64,000 nucleotides of DNA from Xenophilus sp. Marseille-Q4582 (GTDB taxonomy: Bacteria; Pseudomonadota; Gammaproteobacteria; Burkholderiales; Burkholderiaceae_C): contig NZ_CAKAKO010000001.1 of the NCBI RefSeq assembly GCF_916700565.1, positions 62,001 to 126,000 on the forward strand, in the 5' to 3' direction. The notes beneath the pieces were generated by a model, which saw nothing but the letters and a program-made list of their open reading frames with translations, did not search any database and was not told the DNA's origin. Below, piece after piece: positions 19,801 through 27,221 of the stretch. Made by a program: the position numbers and the translations under genes. Each line of letters opens with the position of its first letter. The stretch's first letter is position 1.

Positions 19801-20887
19801 TGCCACCACCGGCGTTGAAAGCTACTTCGTGGATCACTTCCACGGTGGGGCGACGGCCTATCGCGTTGGCACGGCGGGTGTGACGGACGACGATTTTGGT
19901 CTGGAACTGATCAACCTCGGCGACAACGTCAACGTGGGCGTCTTCACGGCCGATTCGTACTCGGACGGCGCTGATACGGCACTGACGCTGCGTTCGTCCG
20001 GCGTCCTGTCTGCGGTGAATGTGGACCTGACTCACACGAGCTTCACGGGCTCCACCACCTATGATCTGGGTGACTGGGCTGGCGGCGGTCTCGCTCTGGA
20101 GGTCGGCGGTTATCGCACCATCAACCTTGATCTGGATTCGGGTCGCAATGGCACTGCTTCCCTGAACTACGACTTCGATCTGGTGCTGCTGGACCGCAAT
20201 GGTCTGCAAAGCAACGAGTCGAACTTCGTGTTGACGGGTGATGCCGCTGCAAATTGGGCAACGCAAGGCGTGGCTGCGCGTGAACTGATCCTGACGGGCG
20301 GCAACGCTGCTGCTCGCAATGGCGATGCATACGCGTCCGATAGCGTGCAGTTGGCTGATCTGGACGCAGCGTTGGAAGTTATCGATCTGAGCGGTTACGC
20401 CGGTCAGGTCACTGGCAACATCGACGCCGCCTACACGGGTGCGGGTGTCGTTGGCGATCCGGCTGTGACGGACGTGAAGGTGGTTCTGGGTGGCTTCGAT
20501 GTCAACTGGACTGTGAACACGTCGACCGGGGTGGGCGAAGGCTACAACACCACGTTCGAGTTCACTACGACTGGTGCTGGTATCGCAGCCGGCGCGGGCA
20601 CGTCGCAAGTGACCTGGACCATCAACAACTTCATTGGCGCAGACGACACCGGGGTGAACGCCAACCCGTATGGCACCATCAACAGCCATACGATTCTGGA
20701 TGTGAGTGGTCTGGGCATCACGGCCTACAACCAGCTGCGTGTGACCTACGACGGTGCGGATACCTTCATCCGTTCCGAGGCTGAAACCCTGGCTGGCAAC
20801 GGCTACTCGTGGGAAATCAAGCTGGCTGGTGCTGACTACTCTGAAGCTGGAGATCTGGGTATCTCTGAAAACTTCATCTTCGCCTGA
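16874..20887 (+). CDS. S-layer-type RTX-like surface protein secreted by type I system
   Basis: This 1337-aa acidic Gly/Thr/Asn/Ala-rich protein has no cysteine, very few methionines and no N-terminal signal peptide. Residues 1-150 are a helical domain (ELFSAVFNKAPTPD...), as in T1SS surface proteins. From about 178, TVGQDNIVGTSGNDTI and IDGGEGYDVFN (217-222 core) resemble the start of the crystalline half of Caulobacter RsaA. Other RTX-like units are GGLGDDRVN near 657 and GGEGFNTLE near 679. The C-terminus DLGISENFIFA has the acidic/hydrophobic pattern of T1SS signals. It has a strong RBS, its own promoter and a terminator. Two SapC genes and a T1SS follow, so an S-layer role is likely. Confidence 0.85.
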   Translation: MAVIDNYGPNEQAIIELFSAVFNKAPTPDLIAGGAAALADGATPGQILDLLFNYPDVPFTGYKSSAPTNAFVTTLVNNLTAGSSISAEVKAAWVALLAPEVAAFDSYGDFAATVVALVSGGDWEEGSDLAALQANLAAKAETSAEASYDSTDTYGGWNSLPSALGGGGGETPTGLELTVGQDNIVGTSGNDTITASLAQNSLGAVSNTWDSGDKIDGGEGYDVFNATLTSVVTGGVPVGPAIDANIKNVEEVHIRAQFANLDLLGNGFNTIDAENASGVQQWWSDNSRSTVIIEDIRTRPEHTTFGMRQTDPIGHDGFFTFRDGTAAGPSLVALFDPAQLTNTINNSNSSLTLLLTNNADPASELAAFSLEAVGFTLGGVEFVLDGLGSPATYAALVTALEAAIAAEPELAGVTVTLNADNSITLTDVDQGREFVGLGYGWDGGLQPPSGQLEWDLVVGQPVQEEVPIKTNIILDDVGRSAQGGSALIGSFAETGGIEQFDVKVDRSSWVTSLTSTNNALETVNISHLNAGATSYLYIGDSTRDNQSPNGNPGSADYATTTDDRLTAYTGGGLIPINPNAGSFGAGLVDVRTFNAAGFEGELKVGAALTAASIDKYLIGATEPVQFTYTLGDAGSNLSLFVDNALAADPDFALDIIGGLGDDRVNLTGAATKRAISIDGGEGFNTLEVDTSVGTTAANSFESVTNIQKLVVAGNGGATIDFDTGKLDGVEEVWVATESNGSTTLRDLQASVDTVYISGKNQTLGANASNNNQYQGTVTITNAAAAALTVVLDNTARLDGLLDVDSLVIDGTPASGNSAVRELTILSDGARDVVNEIDVVDALRVNTFNLEGTQDLTAYIHSASNWTAPLPADRDSLTVDGSELTGDLHLLVNTSVATTIDGTVDRTNTFTGTAGADDVLQFTNFNDPSLLFTTTNTKITGFETLVFGDNNGYNDAIDGSYSGGEYTGGVNGSFNNGATTGVESYFVDHFHGGATAYRVGTAGVTDDDFGLELINLGDNVNVGVFTADSYSDGADTALTLRSSGVLSAVNVDLTHTSFTGSTTYDLGDWAGGGLALEVGGYRTINLDLDSGRNGTASLNYDFDLVLLDRNGLQSNESNFVLTGDAAANWATQGVAARELILTGGNAAARNGDAYASDSVQLADLDAALEVIDLSGYAGQVTGNIDAAYTGAGVVGDPAVTDVKVVLGGFDVNWTVNTSTGVGEGYNTTFEFTTTGAGIAAGAGTSQVTWTINNFIGADDTGVNANPYGTINSHTILDVSGLGITAYNQLRVTYDGADTFIRSEAETLAGNGYSWEIKLAGADYSEAGDLGISENFIFA

Positions 20888-20972
20888 GCTTCGGCTTAGT
20901 CAGCGACTGAGAAGTTCGCGGCTCCCTACACCGTCCGCTTTGGCGGGCGGTGCCTGGAAGCTGCGACAATCC

Positions 20973-21002
20973 AAAGCTGCTCTTCGGGGCAGCTTTTTTT
21001 TT
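20973..21002 (+). terminator. Rho-independent terminator after S-layer gene
   Basis: The stem AAAGCTGC/GCAGCTTT has an 8-base loop and is followed by a T-run (up to nine Ts). It lies 85 bases after the S-layer stop and just before sapC1. It would end most of the abundant S-layer mRNA, with readthrough supplying low-level sapC expression. Confidence 0.92.
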
Positions 21003-21018
21003 AGAGAAGGATCCGACC

Positions 21019-21834
21019 ATGTTCAACAACCACGTGCCGTTCAACAAGGAGCGCCATCGGGATCTGCGCTTCACGGCCAACCAGCCCTATCACTTCGCCG
21101 CGAAGGAGATGCTCATTCCCATCGTCGCCAGCGAAGTGCAGATCGCGGCGCGCGAATACACGATCGTCTTCCCGGTGGAGTCGGGCGGCGTGCCTCAGGT
21201 GCTGACGGGGGTGGAGGCCGGAGTCAATGCGTATGTCGCTCAGACGGGGCACTGGGTAGGACGCTATGTGCCGGCGCACGTGCGGCGCTACCCCTTCATT
21301 CTGGTTGATGCCCCGGCTTCGCAGCAGGCCTCGGAGTCGGGCGAGCGCAGTTATTCCCTGCATGTGGTGCCGGATGCACCTCATCTGAATTCGCCCTCGG
21401 GCGCTCTGCTGCTGAACGAGGCTGGCGAGGCTACGCCTGCGCTGGAGCAGGTCTTCAAAGCGCTCAAGAGTCTGCACCTCGACCACGAACGCACCCAACT
21501 ACTCACCCAGCAAATTGAGGAAGCGGGCTTGCTGGTGGCGCAAGGCATCCAGGTCAAGAACAAGGATGGCAAGGTCAGTGGCCTGAAGGGCTTCCGCATC
21601 GTTGACTCGCGCAAGCTGGCTGAATTGGACGCGGAGACCCTGGGCCGCCTGCATCGCAGTGGCGCGCTGGCGCTGGCCTACGCGCAACTGCTGTCGCTGT
21701 CGAACCTGCGCGATGGGGTGCTGGCACGCGCCACCAAGCCAGGCGCCGCGCCGGCTGCTGGCGCTGTGCCTGCCGAGGGCGGCGAGATCAATTTCGAAGG
21801 CGTTGATTGGGCGAAACTGTTCCCCAAGAACTGA
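21019..21834 (+). CDS. SapC family protein, first copy
   Basis: This 271-aa protein matches the SapC family, first described in the Campylobacter S-layer secretion locus and widespread near S-layer or T1SS substrates. Typical blocks are HRDLRF, the FAAKEMLIPIVASE strand, AREYTIVFP and YVPAHVRRYPF. I chose ATG 21019 (after AGAAGGATC) because upstream residues fall within the terminator. The biochemical role is not established. It may help secretion or folding of the surface protein. Confidence 0.88.
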   Translation: MFNNHVPFNKERHRDLRFTANQPYHFAAKEMLIPIVASEVQIAAREYTIVFPVESGGVPQVLTGVEAGVNAYVAQTGHWVGRYVPAHVRRYPFILVDAPASQQASESGERSYSLHVVPDAPHLNSPSGALLLNEAGEATPALEQVFKALKSLHLDHERTQLLTQQIEEAGLLVAQGIQVKNKDGKVSGLKGFRIVDSRKLAELDAETLGRLHRSGALALAYAQLLSLSNLRDGVLARATKPGAAPAAGAVPAEGGEINFEGVDWAKLFPKN

Positions 21835-21838
21835 GATC

Positions 21839-21858
21839 GGCCGCCACCTGAGGCGGCC
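21839..21858 (+). other. Hairpin between the two SapC genes
   Basis: GGCCGCC and GGCGGCC (7-bp perfect stem, 6-base loop) lie in the 45-base gap. There is no T-run, so mRNA processing or stabilisation is as likely as termination. Confidence 0.5.
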
Positions 21859-21879
21859 CGTGGACAAGGATTCCTCAAT

Positions 21880-22743
21880 ATGCTGTTTTCACACCATGAG
21901 CCGCTGGACCGCGAGAAGCATGCCGGTCTGCGCTTCTCGCCCCGGCAGACGTGGCAGTTTGCCGCCGAGGAGCTGCGGATCCCGGTCGTCTCCGGGGAGG
22001 CGCTGCTTCTGGCGCGCGAGTATGTGCTGGCTTTCCCGCTGGCGGAGGGCGGTCTTCCGCACGCGCTGACGGGCATTCGCACCAATACCTATGTGAATGC
22101 CAAGGGGCAGTGGAATGCGCGGCAGGTGCCAGTGCATGTGCGCCGCTATCCCTTCGTGCTTGCCGAGCATCCGGCCACGGCTCAGAGTTCGGAGACGCGG
22201 CGCGACTTCACCCTGCACGTGGTGCCGCAGGCACCGCATTTCGCAGCGGGTAAAGGCGTCGCGCTGTTCGGGGCTTCCGGCGCGCCTGCCCCGGTGCTGG
22301 AAGAGGTGCAGAAGCTACTCGTTCGGTTGCATGCCGACACGGAACTGACGCAGTTTCTGGTGCAGCAACTGCGCGAAGCCGGATTGCTGGTGGAGCGGGA
22401 ACTGCGTCTGCAGGCGGCGGCCGGCGGGCCGGTAGCCGTGGTGCAAGGCCAGGCCCTGGTGGACGAGCAGGCGCTGGCTGCCCTGTCGCCCGAGGTGCTG
22501 CTGCGACTGCGGGACACGGGGGCGCTGGCGCTGGTACACGCTCATCGCGTGTCGCTGACCAACTTAGTGGACAGCCGCTGGGCCTGCGTCTTCGCTGATC
22601 AGCCGGTGGGCGCCAGCCACGCCCCGTTGCCCGCAGCCTCTGCGTTGCGCAGCGCCTTGGCCGGACTGTCGACGCGGCCCAAGGTGGATGCACCCGCCGA
22701 TGCCGCGGGGCGGTTGCGTGCGGTGCTGGCTGGCAAGAAGTGA
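21880..22743 (+). CDS. SapC family protein, second copy
   Basis: This 287-aa paralogue of the preceding gene shares HAGLRF, FAAEELRIPVVSGEA, AREYVLAFP and VPVHVRRYPFVLAEHP in the same order. An RBS-like ACAAGGA lies about ten bases upstream of ATG 21880. Tandem SapC copies suggest a heteromeric pair or a recent duplication with divergence. The C-terminal 60 residues differ from copy one. It converges on the gene at 22826. Confidence 0.87.
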   Translation: MLFSHHEPLDREKHAGLRFSPRQTWQFAAEELRIPVVSGEALLLAREYVLAFPLAEGGLPHALTGIRTNTYVNAKGQWNARQVPVHVRRYPFVLAEHPATAQSSETRRDFTLHVVPQAPHFAAGKGVALFGASGAPAPVLEEVQKLLVRLHADTELTQFLVQQLREAGLLVERELRLQAAAGGPVAVVQGQALVDEQALAALSPEVLLRLRDTGALALVHAHRVSLTNLVDSRWACVFADQPVGASHAPLPAASALRSALAGLSTRPKVDAPADAAGRLRAVLAGKK

Positions 22744-22825
22744 CCTAGCCTCCCGCCGCGGCTTCCCGTGGCGCGCGCTGGCTGGCGGGTGCTGCGAACC
22801 TCAGAGGTCCACGTGTGGGCACGAA

Positions 22826-23815
22826 TCAACCGAAGGTGTCCAGCATTCCCAGGCCAAACAAGGGGCCGTATTCACCACCCGCGTATTGAATCCAGGCGCT
22901 GGTCGTGAAGGCCAGCATGTCGGACAGTACTTCGGGTTCGAGCAGCGGCGGCACGGCTGGGTCTTCGTACACGGTCTGGAGCAGGCCGAAGTAGGCGGTC
23001 AGCGTGGCCTCGTTGCCGGCCTGCAATTCGGCCGCATGGACGTTGGTGAACTGGATGATCTCGTCCATCTCCTGGGCGTCGATGGCATTGAAGGTGCGGA
23101 TCAGCGTGCCGTAGTACAGCGACTCCAGATTGGCGCCGGTCGCCGTGAAGCTGCCCAGGTGCGAGAAGCCCAGGTCGTCGGTACTGAAGGTACCGTCGGC
23201 GCTGCCGGCGTAGCGCGTGGGGTCGAAGGCCGCGTTGTAGTCAGCCAGGCTCACGCCGCTGTCGAGCACCTTGGTCCGGATTGCCTCGGTGGAGAGCGCG
23301 CCGGCCTGATCGTTGAAGCCCACCAGGTGCTGGAAGAAGGCGGGCAGGTCGCTACCTACGAGCGGCACGCCGGGGTTGCCGCCGCTGGTTCCGCCGAGCA
23401 CGCTGGTGTCCAGGCCGTGAGCGGCGAAGATGCTCTGGAAGTCACCGGCACTCAGGCTGCCGCTGATTTCAGCCAGCACGTCCAGCCGCAGGCCGAAGGC
23501 CACGGCGGCATCGTAGAGTTCGGTAGGAGCGGTCGACGCGAACTGATTGACCAACGGGCGCACGTCGCCCAGGGTCAGGCCGTAGGGCGCCAGTGCGCTG
23601 ATGGCTGGGCTGAGCCCGGCCTGCGCAAAGTAGCTGTTGACCAGTGACTGTTCGACGCCCAGCAGGTCAGCGATGATGTCGAACTTCAGGCCGATGCTGT
23701 CAGCGGCGGCGTAGATCGCGGCGGGGTTGTCCAGGTGGTCGACAATGACTTCGCGCGCATCATCGGCGCTGATGCCGAACTGCGCCAGGAACTGGGTCGT
23801 GTGGGGGCTGGGCAT
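22826..23815 (-). CDS. Cysteine-free internal-repeat protein in the S-layer locus
   Basis: This 329-aa acidic protein has no cysteine and no signal peptide. Two tandem units of about 60 residues are visible near the N-terminus: FGISADDAREVIVDHL...GLKFDIIADLLG and YGLTLGDVRPLVNQF...GLRLDVLAEISG. The C-terminus GLGMLDTFG has the acidic/hydrophobic pattern of type I secretion signals. It lies inverted between sapC2 and the T1SS genes, so it may be a second substrate of that system. I recognise no family. I chose ATG 23815; a TTG at 23860 would add 15 residues. Confidence 0.65.
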   Translation of the reverse strand: MPSPHTTQFLAQFGISADDAREVIVDHLDNPAAIYAAADSIGLKFDIIADLLGVEQSLVNSYFAQAGLSPAISALAPYGLTLGDVRPLVNQFASTAPTELYDAAVAFGLRLDVLAEISGSLSAGDFQSIFAAHGLDTSVLGGTSGGNPGVPLVGSDLPAFFQHLVGFNDQAGALSTEAIRTKVLDSGVSLADYNAAFDPTRYAGSADGTFSTDDLGFSHLGSFTATGANLESLYYGTLIRTFNAIDAQEMDEIIQFTNVHAAELQAGNEATLTAYFGLLQTVYEDPAVPPLLEPEVLSDMLAFTTSAWIQYAGGEYGPLFGLGMLDTFG

Positions 23816-24100
23816 GGAATGACGCTTGGCAGAGTGGATGGAAGCATGGTTTATAGCCAAGCCATGCGGCCGCAGCCATAGTGCCCTTGGCCGAGGCGCA
23901 GGCCGGATCTGGCCGACCGCCTAGGCCGCATGTTCTGGTTGCAACGATTCGATCGAGGTTGAACAGCGGATCATGCCGGGGGACTAGAATCAGGGGTTGT
24001 CCTTATTTTCCGGAATGCGTGCCGGCCACGCGATCCGCTCCGGTTGCCGCGCGTCGCATGCATTCAGCGCGGCGCGTTCTTCATCCAGGCCTTTTCTCCC

Positions 24101-25843
24101 ATGAGTACTGCTGCCAAGCCCGTGCGCAACGAAATTCTCGAGGCGCTGCGCAGCTTCAAGAGCGCCTTCTGTTCGGTGGGCGTGTTCAGCGCCATCCTGA
24201 ATCTGCTGATGCTGGTGCCGTCGATCTACATGCTGCAGGTCTACGACCGTGTGCTGGCCAGCCGCAACGAGACGACGCTGTTGATGCTGACCCTGATCAC
24301 GCTGGGCTTGTTTGCCTTGCTCGCACTGCTGGAGTTCGTGCGCGGCCAAGTCATCATCCGGGTGGGCGCGCAGGTGGACATGCAAATGAACCAACGTGTG
24401 TACACGGCGGCTTTCGAGCAGAACCTGCGGCGCAGTGCGGTGAACGCAGGCCAGTCGCTGGGCGACCTGACGACGATCCGGCAGTTCGTGACGGGGCCGG
24501 CATTGTTTGCCTTCTTCGATGCGCCCTTCTTTCCCATCTACCTGGCGGTGATCTTCTATTTCAACACCAAGCTGGGGCTGCTGGCACTGGTGGGTGCGGT
24601 TTTGCTCATGCTGCTGGCCTGGGTGAACGAGCGGGTGTCGCACAAACCGCTCAAGGAGGCCAACTCCATGGCCGTGGTGTCCAGTCAGCAGGCCACCAAC
24701 AATCTGCGCAACGCCGAGGTGATCGAAGCCATGGGCATGCTGCCTGCGTTGCGCAATCGCTGGTATGGCGTGCACGACAAGTTCCTGCGCCTGCAAGCAG
24801 AGGCCAGCGACAAAGCTGCCACGGTCACGGCCGGCACGAAGTTCGTGCGGCTGTCCCTGCAGTCTCTGGTGCTGGGGCTTGGGGCTTTGCTGGTGGTGGA
24901 GGGCGAGATCACTGCCGGCATGATGATTGCCGCCTCGATTCTGATGGGCCGTACGCTGGCGCCAGTGGAGCAGGTGATCGGCGCCTGGAAGCAGGTGGCG
25001 GGCGTGCGCAGTGCCTATGGCCGCCTGAAGGAACTGCTGGATGCCAATCCCGCACGAGTCGCAGGCATGTCGCTGCCGCCGCCCAAGGGCAATATTGCTC
25101 TGGAGGGCGTGCTCGCGGCGCCGCCGGGTGTGACTGCGCCTGTGCTCAAGGGCGTCAGTTTCGCGGCCGAGGCTGGCGACGTGGTCGGGATCATCGGACC
25201 CAGCGCGTCGGGCAAGTCGACACTGGCCCGGCTGCTGGTGGGTGTGTGGCCCGCTGCGGGCGGCAAGGTTCGCCTGGACGGCGCGGACGTCTATCAGTGG
25301 AACAAGGACGAGCTGGGGCCCTATCTGGGCTATTTGCCGCAGGACATCGAATTGTTCTCGGGCTCCATCAGCGAGAACATTGCCCGCTTCGGGGAGGTCG
25401 ATGCCGAGAAGGTGGTGCAGGCGGCCAATCTGGCGGGCGTGCATGAACTGATCCTGCGTTTTCCCAAGGGTTATGACACGCAGCTGGGGGATGGCGGTGC
25501 GGGTCTGTCCGGTGGGCAGAAGCAGCGCATCGGTCTGGCGCGGGCTCTGTATGGGCTGCCGAGGCTGATCGTCCTGGACGAACCGAACTCCAACCTCGAC
25601 GATGCCGGAGAGCGTGCGTTGTCGGCCGCGCTGGCACAGCTGAAGGCCTTGGGCCGAACGGTGGTGGTCATCACGCACCGGACGAATCTGCTGAGCGTGA
25701 CGGACAAGCTGCTGTTGCTGGTCGAGGGGCAGGTGCAGGCCTTCGGTCCTTCGCGGGAAGTGCTGGCCACGTTGGCGCGGTCGGCTGGAGCGGCGCCAGC
25801 CGCGTTGGCAGGCGTGCAACCTCAACCGAACAAGCCGATCTGA
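24101..25843 (+). CDS. Type I secretion ABC transporter (RsaD/PrtD type)
   Basis: This 580-aa exporter has an N-terminal membrane domain (first helices in SVGVFSAILNLLMLVPSIYML) and no C39 peptidase domain. Its ABC domain has Walker A GPSASGKST (near 367), signature LSGGQKQR (near 469), Walker B IVLDEPNSNLDD (near 490) and H-loop ITHRTN. It energises one-step export of the S-layer protein across both membranes with the following HlyD and TolC proteins. The ATG at 24101 is preferred because the conserved KPVRNEILEALRSFKSAF follows it. The 285-base gap upstream holds no gene. Confidence 0.95.
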   Translation: MSTAAKPVRNEILEALRSFKSAFCSVGVFSAILNLLMLVPSIYMLQVYDRVLASRNETTLLMLTLITLGLFALLALLEFVRGQVIIRVGAQVDMQMNQRVYTAAFEQNLRRSAVNAGQSLGDLTTIRQFVTGPALFAFFDAPFFPIYLAVIFYFNTKLGLLALVGAVLLMLLAWVNERVSHKPLKEANSMAVVSSQQATNNLRNAEVIEAMGMLPALRNRWYGVHDKFLRLQAEASDKAATVTAGTKFVRLSLQSLVLGLGALLVVEGEITAGMMIAASILMGRTLAPVEQVIGAWKQVAGVRSAYGRLKELLDANPARVAGMSLPPPKGNIALEGVLAAPPGVTAPVLKGVSFAAEAGDVVGIIGPSASGKSTLARLLVGVWPAAGGKVRLDGADVYQWNKDELGPYLGYLPQDIELFSGSISENIARFGEVDAEKVVQAANLAGVHELILRFPKGYDTQLGDGGAGLSGGQKQRIGLARALYGLPRLIVLDEPNSNLDDAGERALSAALAQLKALGRTVVVITHRTNLLSVTDKLLLLVEGQVQAFGPSREVLATLARSAGAAPAALAGVQPQPNKPI

Positions 25844-25848
25844 GTCTC

Positions 25849-27216
25849 ATGAATCTCAAGCTTCCTTCCAATGCCGGGGGCGCCAAGCAGGAATTGGCCA
25901 CGCCCGTGGATGTCGAATTGGTTTCCGGTGGGCGCTTCGATGAGCGGCGCTTCACGCGCTGGGGCTGGCTGCTGGTGCTCGGCGGTTTCGTCGGTTTCAT
26001 GGTGTGGGCGGCGTTCGCGCCGTTGGATCAGGGAACGCCGGTGAGTGGGACCGTGATCGTGGGCGGCAACAGGCAGGCGGTACAGCATCCCACTGGCGGA
26101 ATCATCGAAGACATTCTGGTGAGTGAGGGCTCCGTCGTGAAGCAGGGCGACGTTCTGGTGCGCATGAACGCGACCACGCCGACCGCGCAGGCCAATGTGC
26201 TGCGCAGCCAGTTGACGACCGGCTTGGCGGTGCAGGCGCGTCTGCTGGCGGAACGCGACGGGCTGGCGCAGGCCCAGTTTGCCCCGGAGCTCAAGGCGCG
26301 GGAGGGGGAGCCGGAGGCCGCCGGGGCCATGGCGCTGCAGCGGCAACTGCTGGCTACGCGTCGCGCGGCGCTGCAAAGCGACCTGTCGGTGATTGAGCAG
26401 ACCATCCGCGGCCTGGAAATTCAGCTGGCCACGCTGCGCGAAAGCAACCAGAGCCGCCGCCTGCAGGAAGCTTCGCTGAAGGCGCAGTTGGCCGACACGC
26501 GCGAACTGTCCAACGAAGGCTATGTGCCGCGCAATCGGCTGATGGAACTGGATCGTCAATATTCGCAATTGGTGGCCGCATTGGCCGATGACGCTGGCAT
26601 GAGCGGACGCATCCAGAGCCAGATACTGGAGCAGAAGCTTCGCCTGGCCCAGCGCCGTGATGAATATCAGAAGGAAGTGCGCACCCAACTGACAGACATC
26701 GAGCGCGACGTGCAGACCACACAGGCGCGACTGAAGGCTGCGGAGTTCGAGTTGGCGCATGCAGAGGTGCGTGCGCCGGCGGGAGGCATCGTGGTGGGTA
26801 TCAACGTGTTCACGCGCGGTGGCGTGGTGGGTGCTGGTCAGAAGCTGATGGACGTGGTGCCGCAGGATCAGCCATTGGAGGTGGAGGGGCAACTGCCAGT
26901 CCATCTGGTGGACAAGGTGCATCCGGGTTTGCCGGTGGATTTGTCCTTCCCGGCTCTCAACCGCATCACGACGCCGAATGTCCCGGGTGAGCTGACCGTG
27001 GTGTCTGCAGACCGCCTGACTGACGAGGCGACGCACCAGCCCTACTACAAGGTGAAGGCGAAGGTCACTCCCGAAGGCGTGAAGGCCTTGCACAACCAGC
27101 AGATTCGACCTGGCATGCCGGTGGAGATTTTCGTCATCTCTGGCGAGCGCTCCTTTCTCAACTATCTGATCAAGCCCCTGCGCGACCGAGCCGCGCGTGC
27201 GCTGACGGAGGAGTGA
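25849..27216 (+). CDS. Type I secretion periplasmic adaptor (HlyD/PrtE family)
   Basis: This 455-aa membrane-fusion protein has one transmembrane helix near residues 42-60 (WLLVLGGFVGFMVWAAFAPL). A lipoyl half (GGIIEDILVSEGSVVKQGDVL), a long helical hairpin and the second lipoyl half (AEVRAPAGGIVVGINVFTRGGVV) follow, then a beta-barrel domain. It starts 5 bases after the ABC gene and overlaps the TolC gene. It links the inner-membrane ABC exporter to the outer-membrane channel. Confidence 0.95.
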   Translation: MNLKLPSNAGGAKQELATPVDVELVSGGRFDERRFTRWGWLLVLGGFVGFMVWAAFAPLDQGTPVSGTVIVGGNRQAVQHPTGGIIEDILVSEGSVVKQGDVLVRMNATTPTAQANVLRSQLTTGLAVQARLLAERDGLAQAQFAPELKAREGEPEAAGAMALQRQLLATRRAALQSDLSVIEQTIRGLEIQLATLRESNQSRRLQEASLKAQLADTRELSNEGYVPRNRLMELDRQYSQLVAALADDAGMSGRIQSQILEQKLRLAQRRDEYQKEVRTQLTDIERDVQTTQARLKAAEFELAHAEVRAPAGGIVVGINVFTRGGVVGAGQKLMDVVPQDQPLEVEGQLPVHLVDKVHPGLPVDLSFPALNRITTPNVPGELTVVSADRLTDEATHQPYYKVKAKVTPEGVKALHNQQIRPGMPVEIFVISGERSFLNYLIKPLRDRAARALTEE

Positions 27217-27221
27217 GCGGG

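Noticed and set aside
16871-20689. Very long open frame (1272 codons) on the minus strand opposite the S-layer gene
   Set aside because: It mirrors the biased codon use of the S-layer gene, has no RBS or recognisable domain, and its composition is that of an antisense shadow.
23959-23990. TTGAAC and TAGAAT as a sigma-70 promoter for the type I secretion genes
   Set aside because: The spacing is 20 bases, too long for a confident promoter call.
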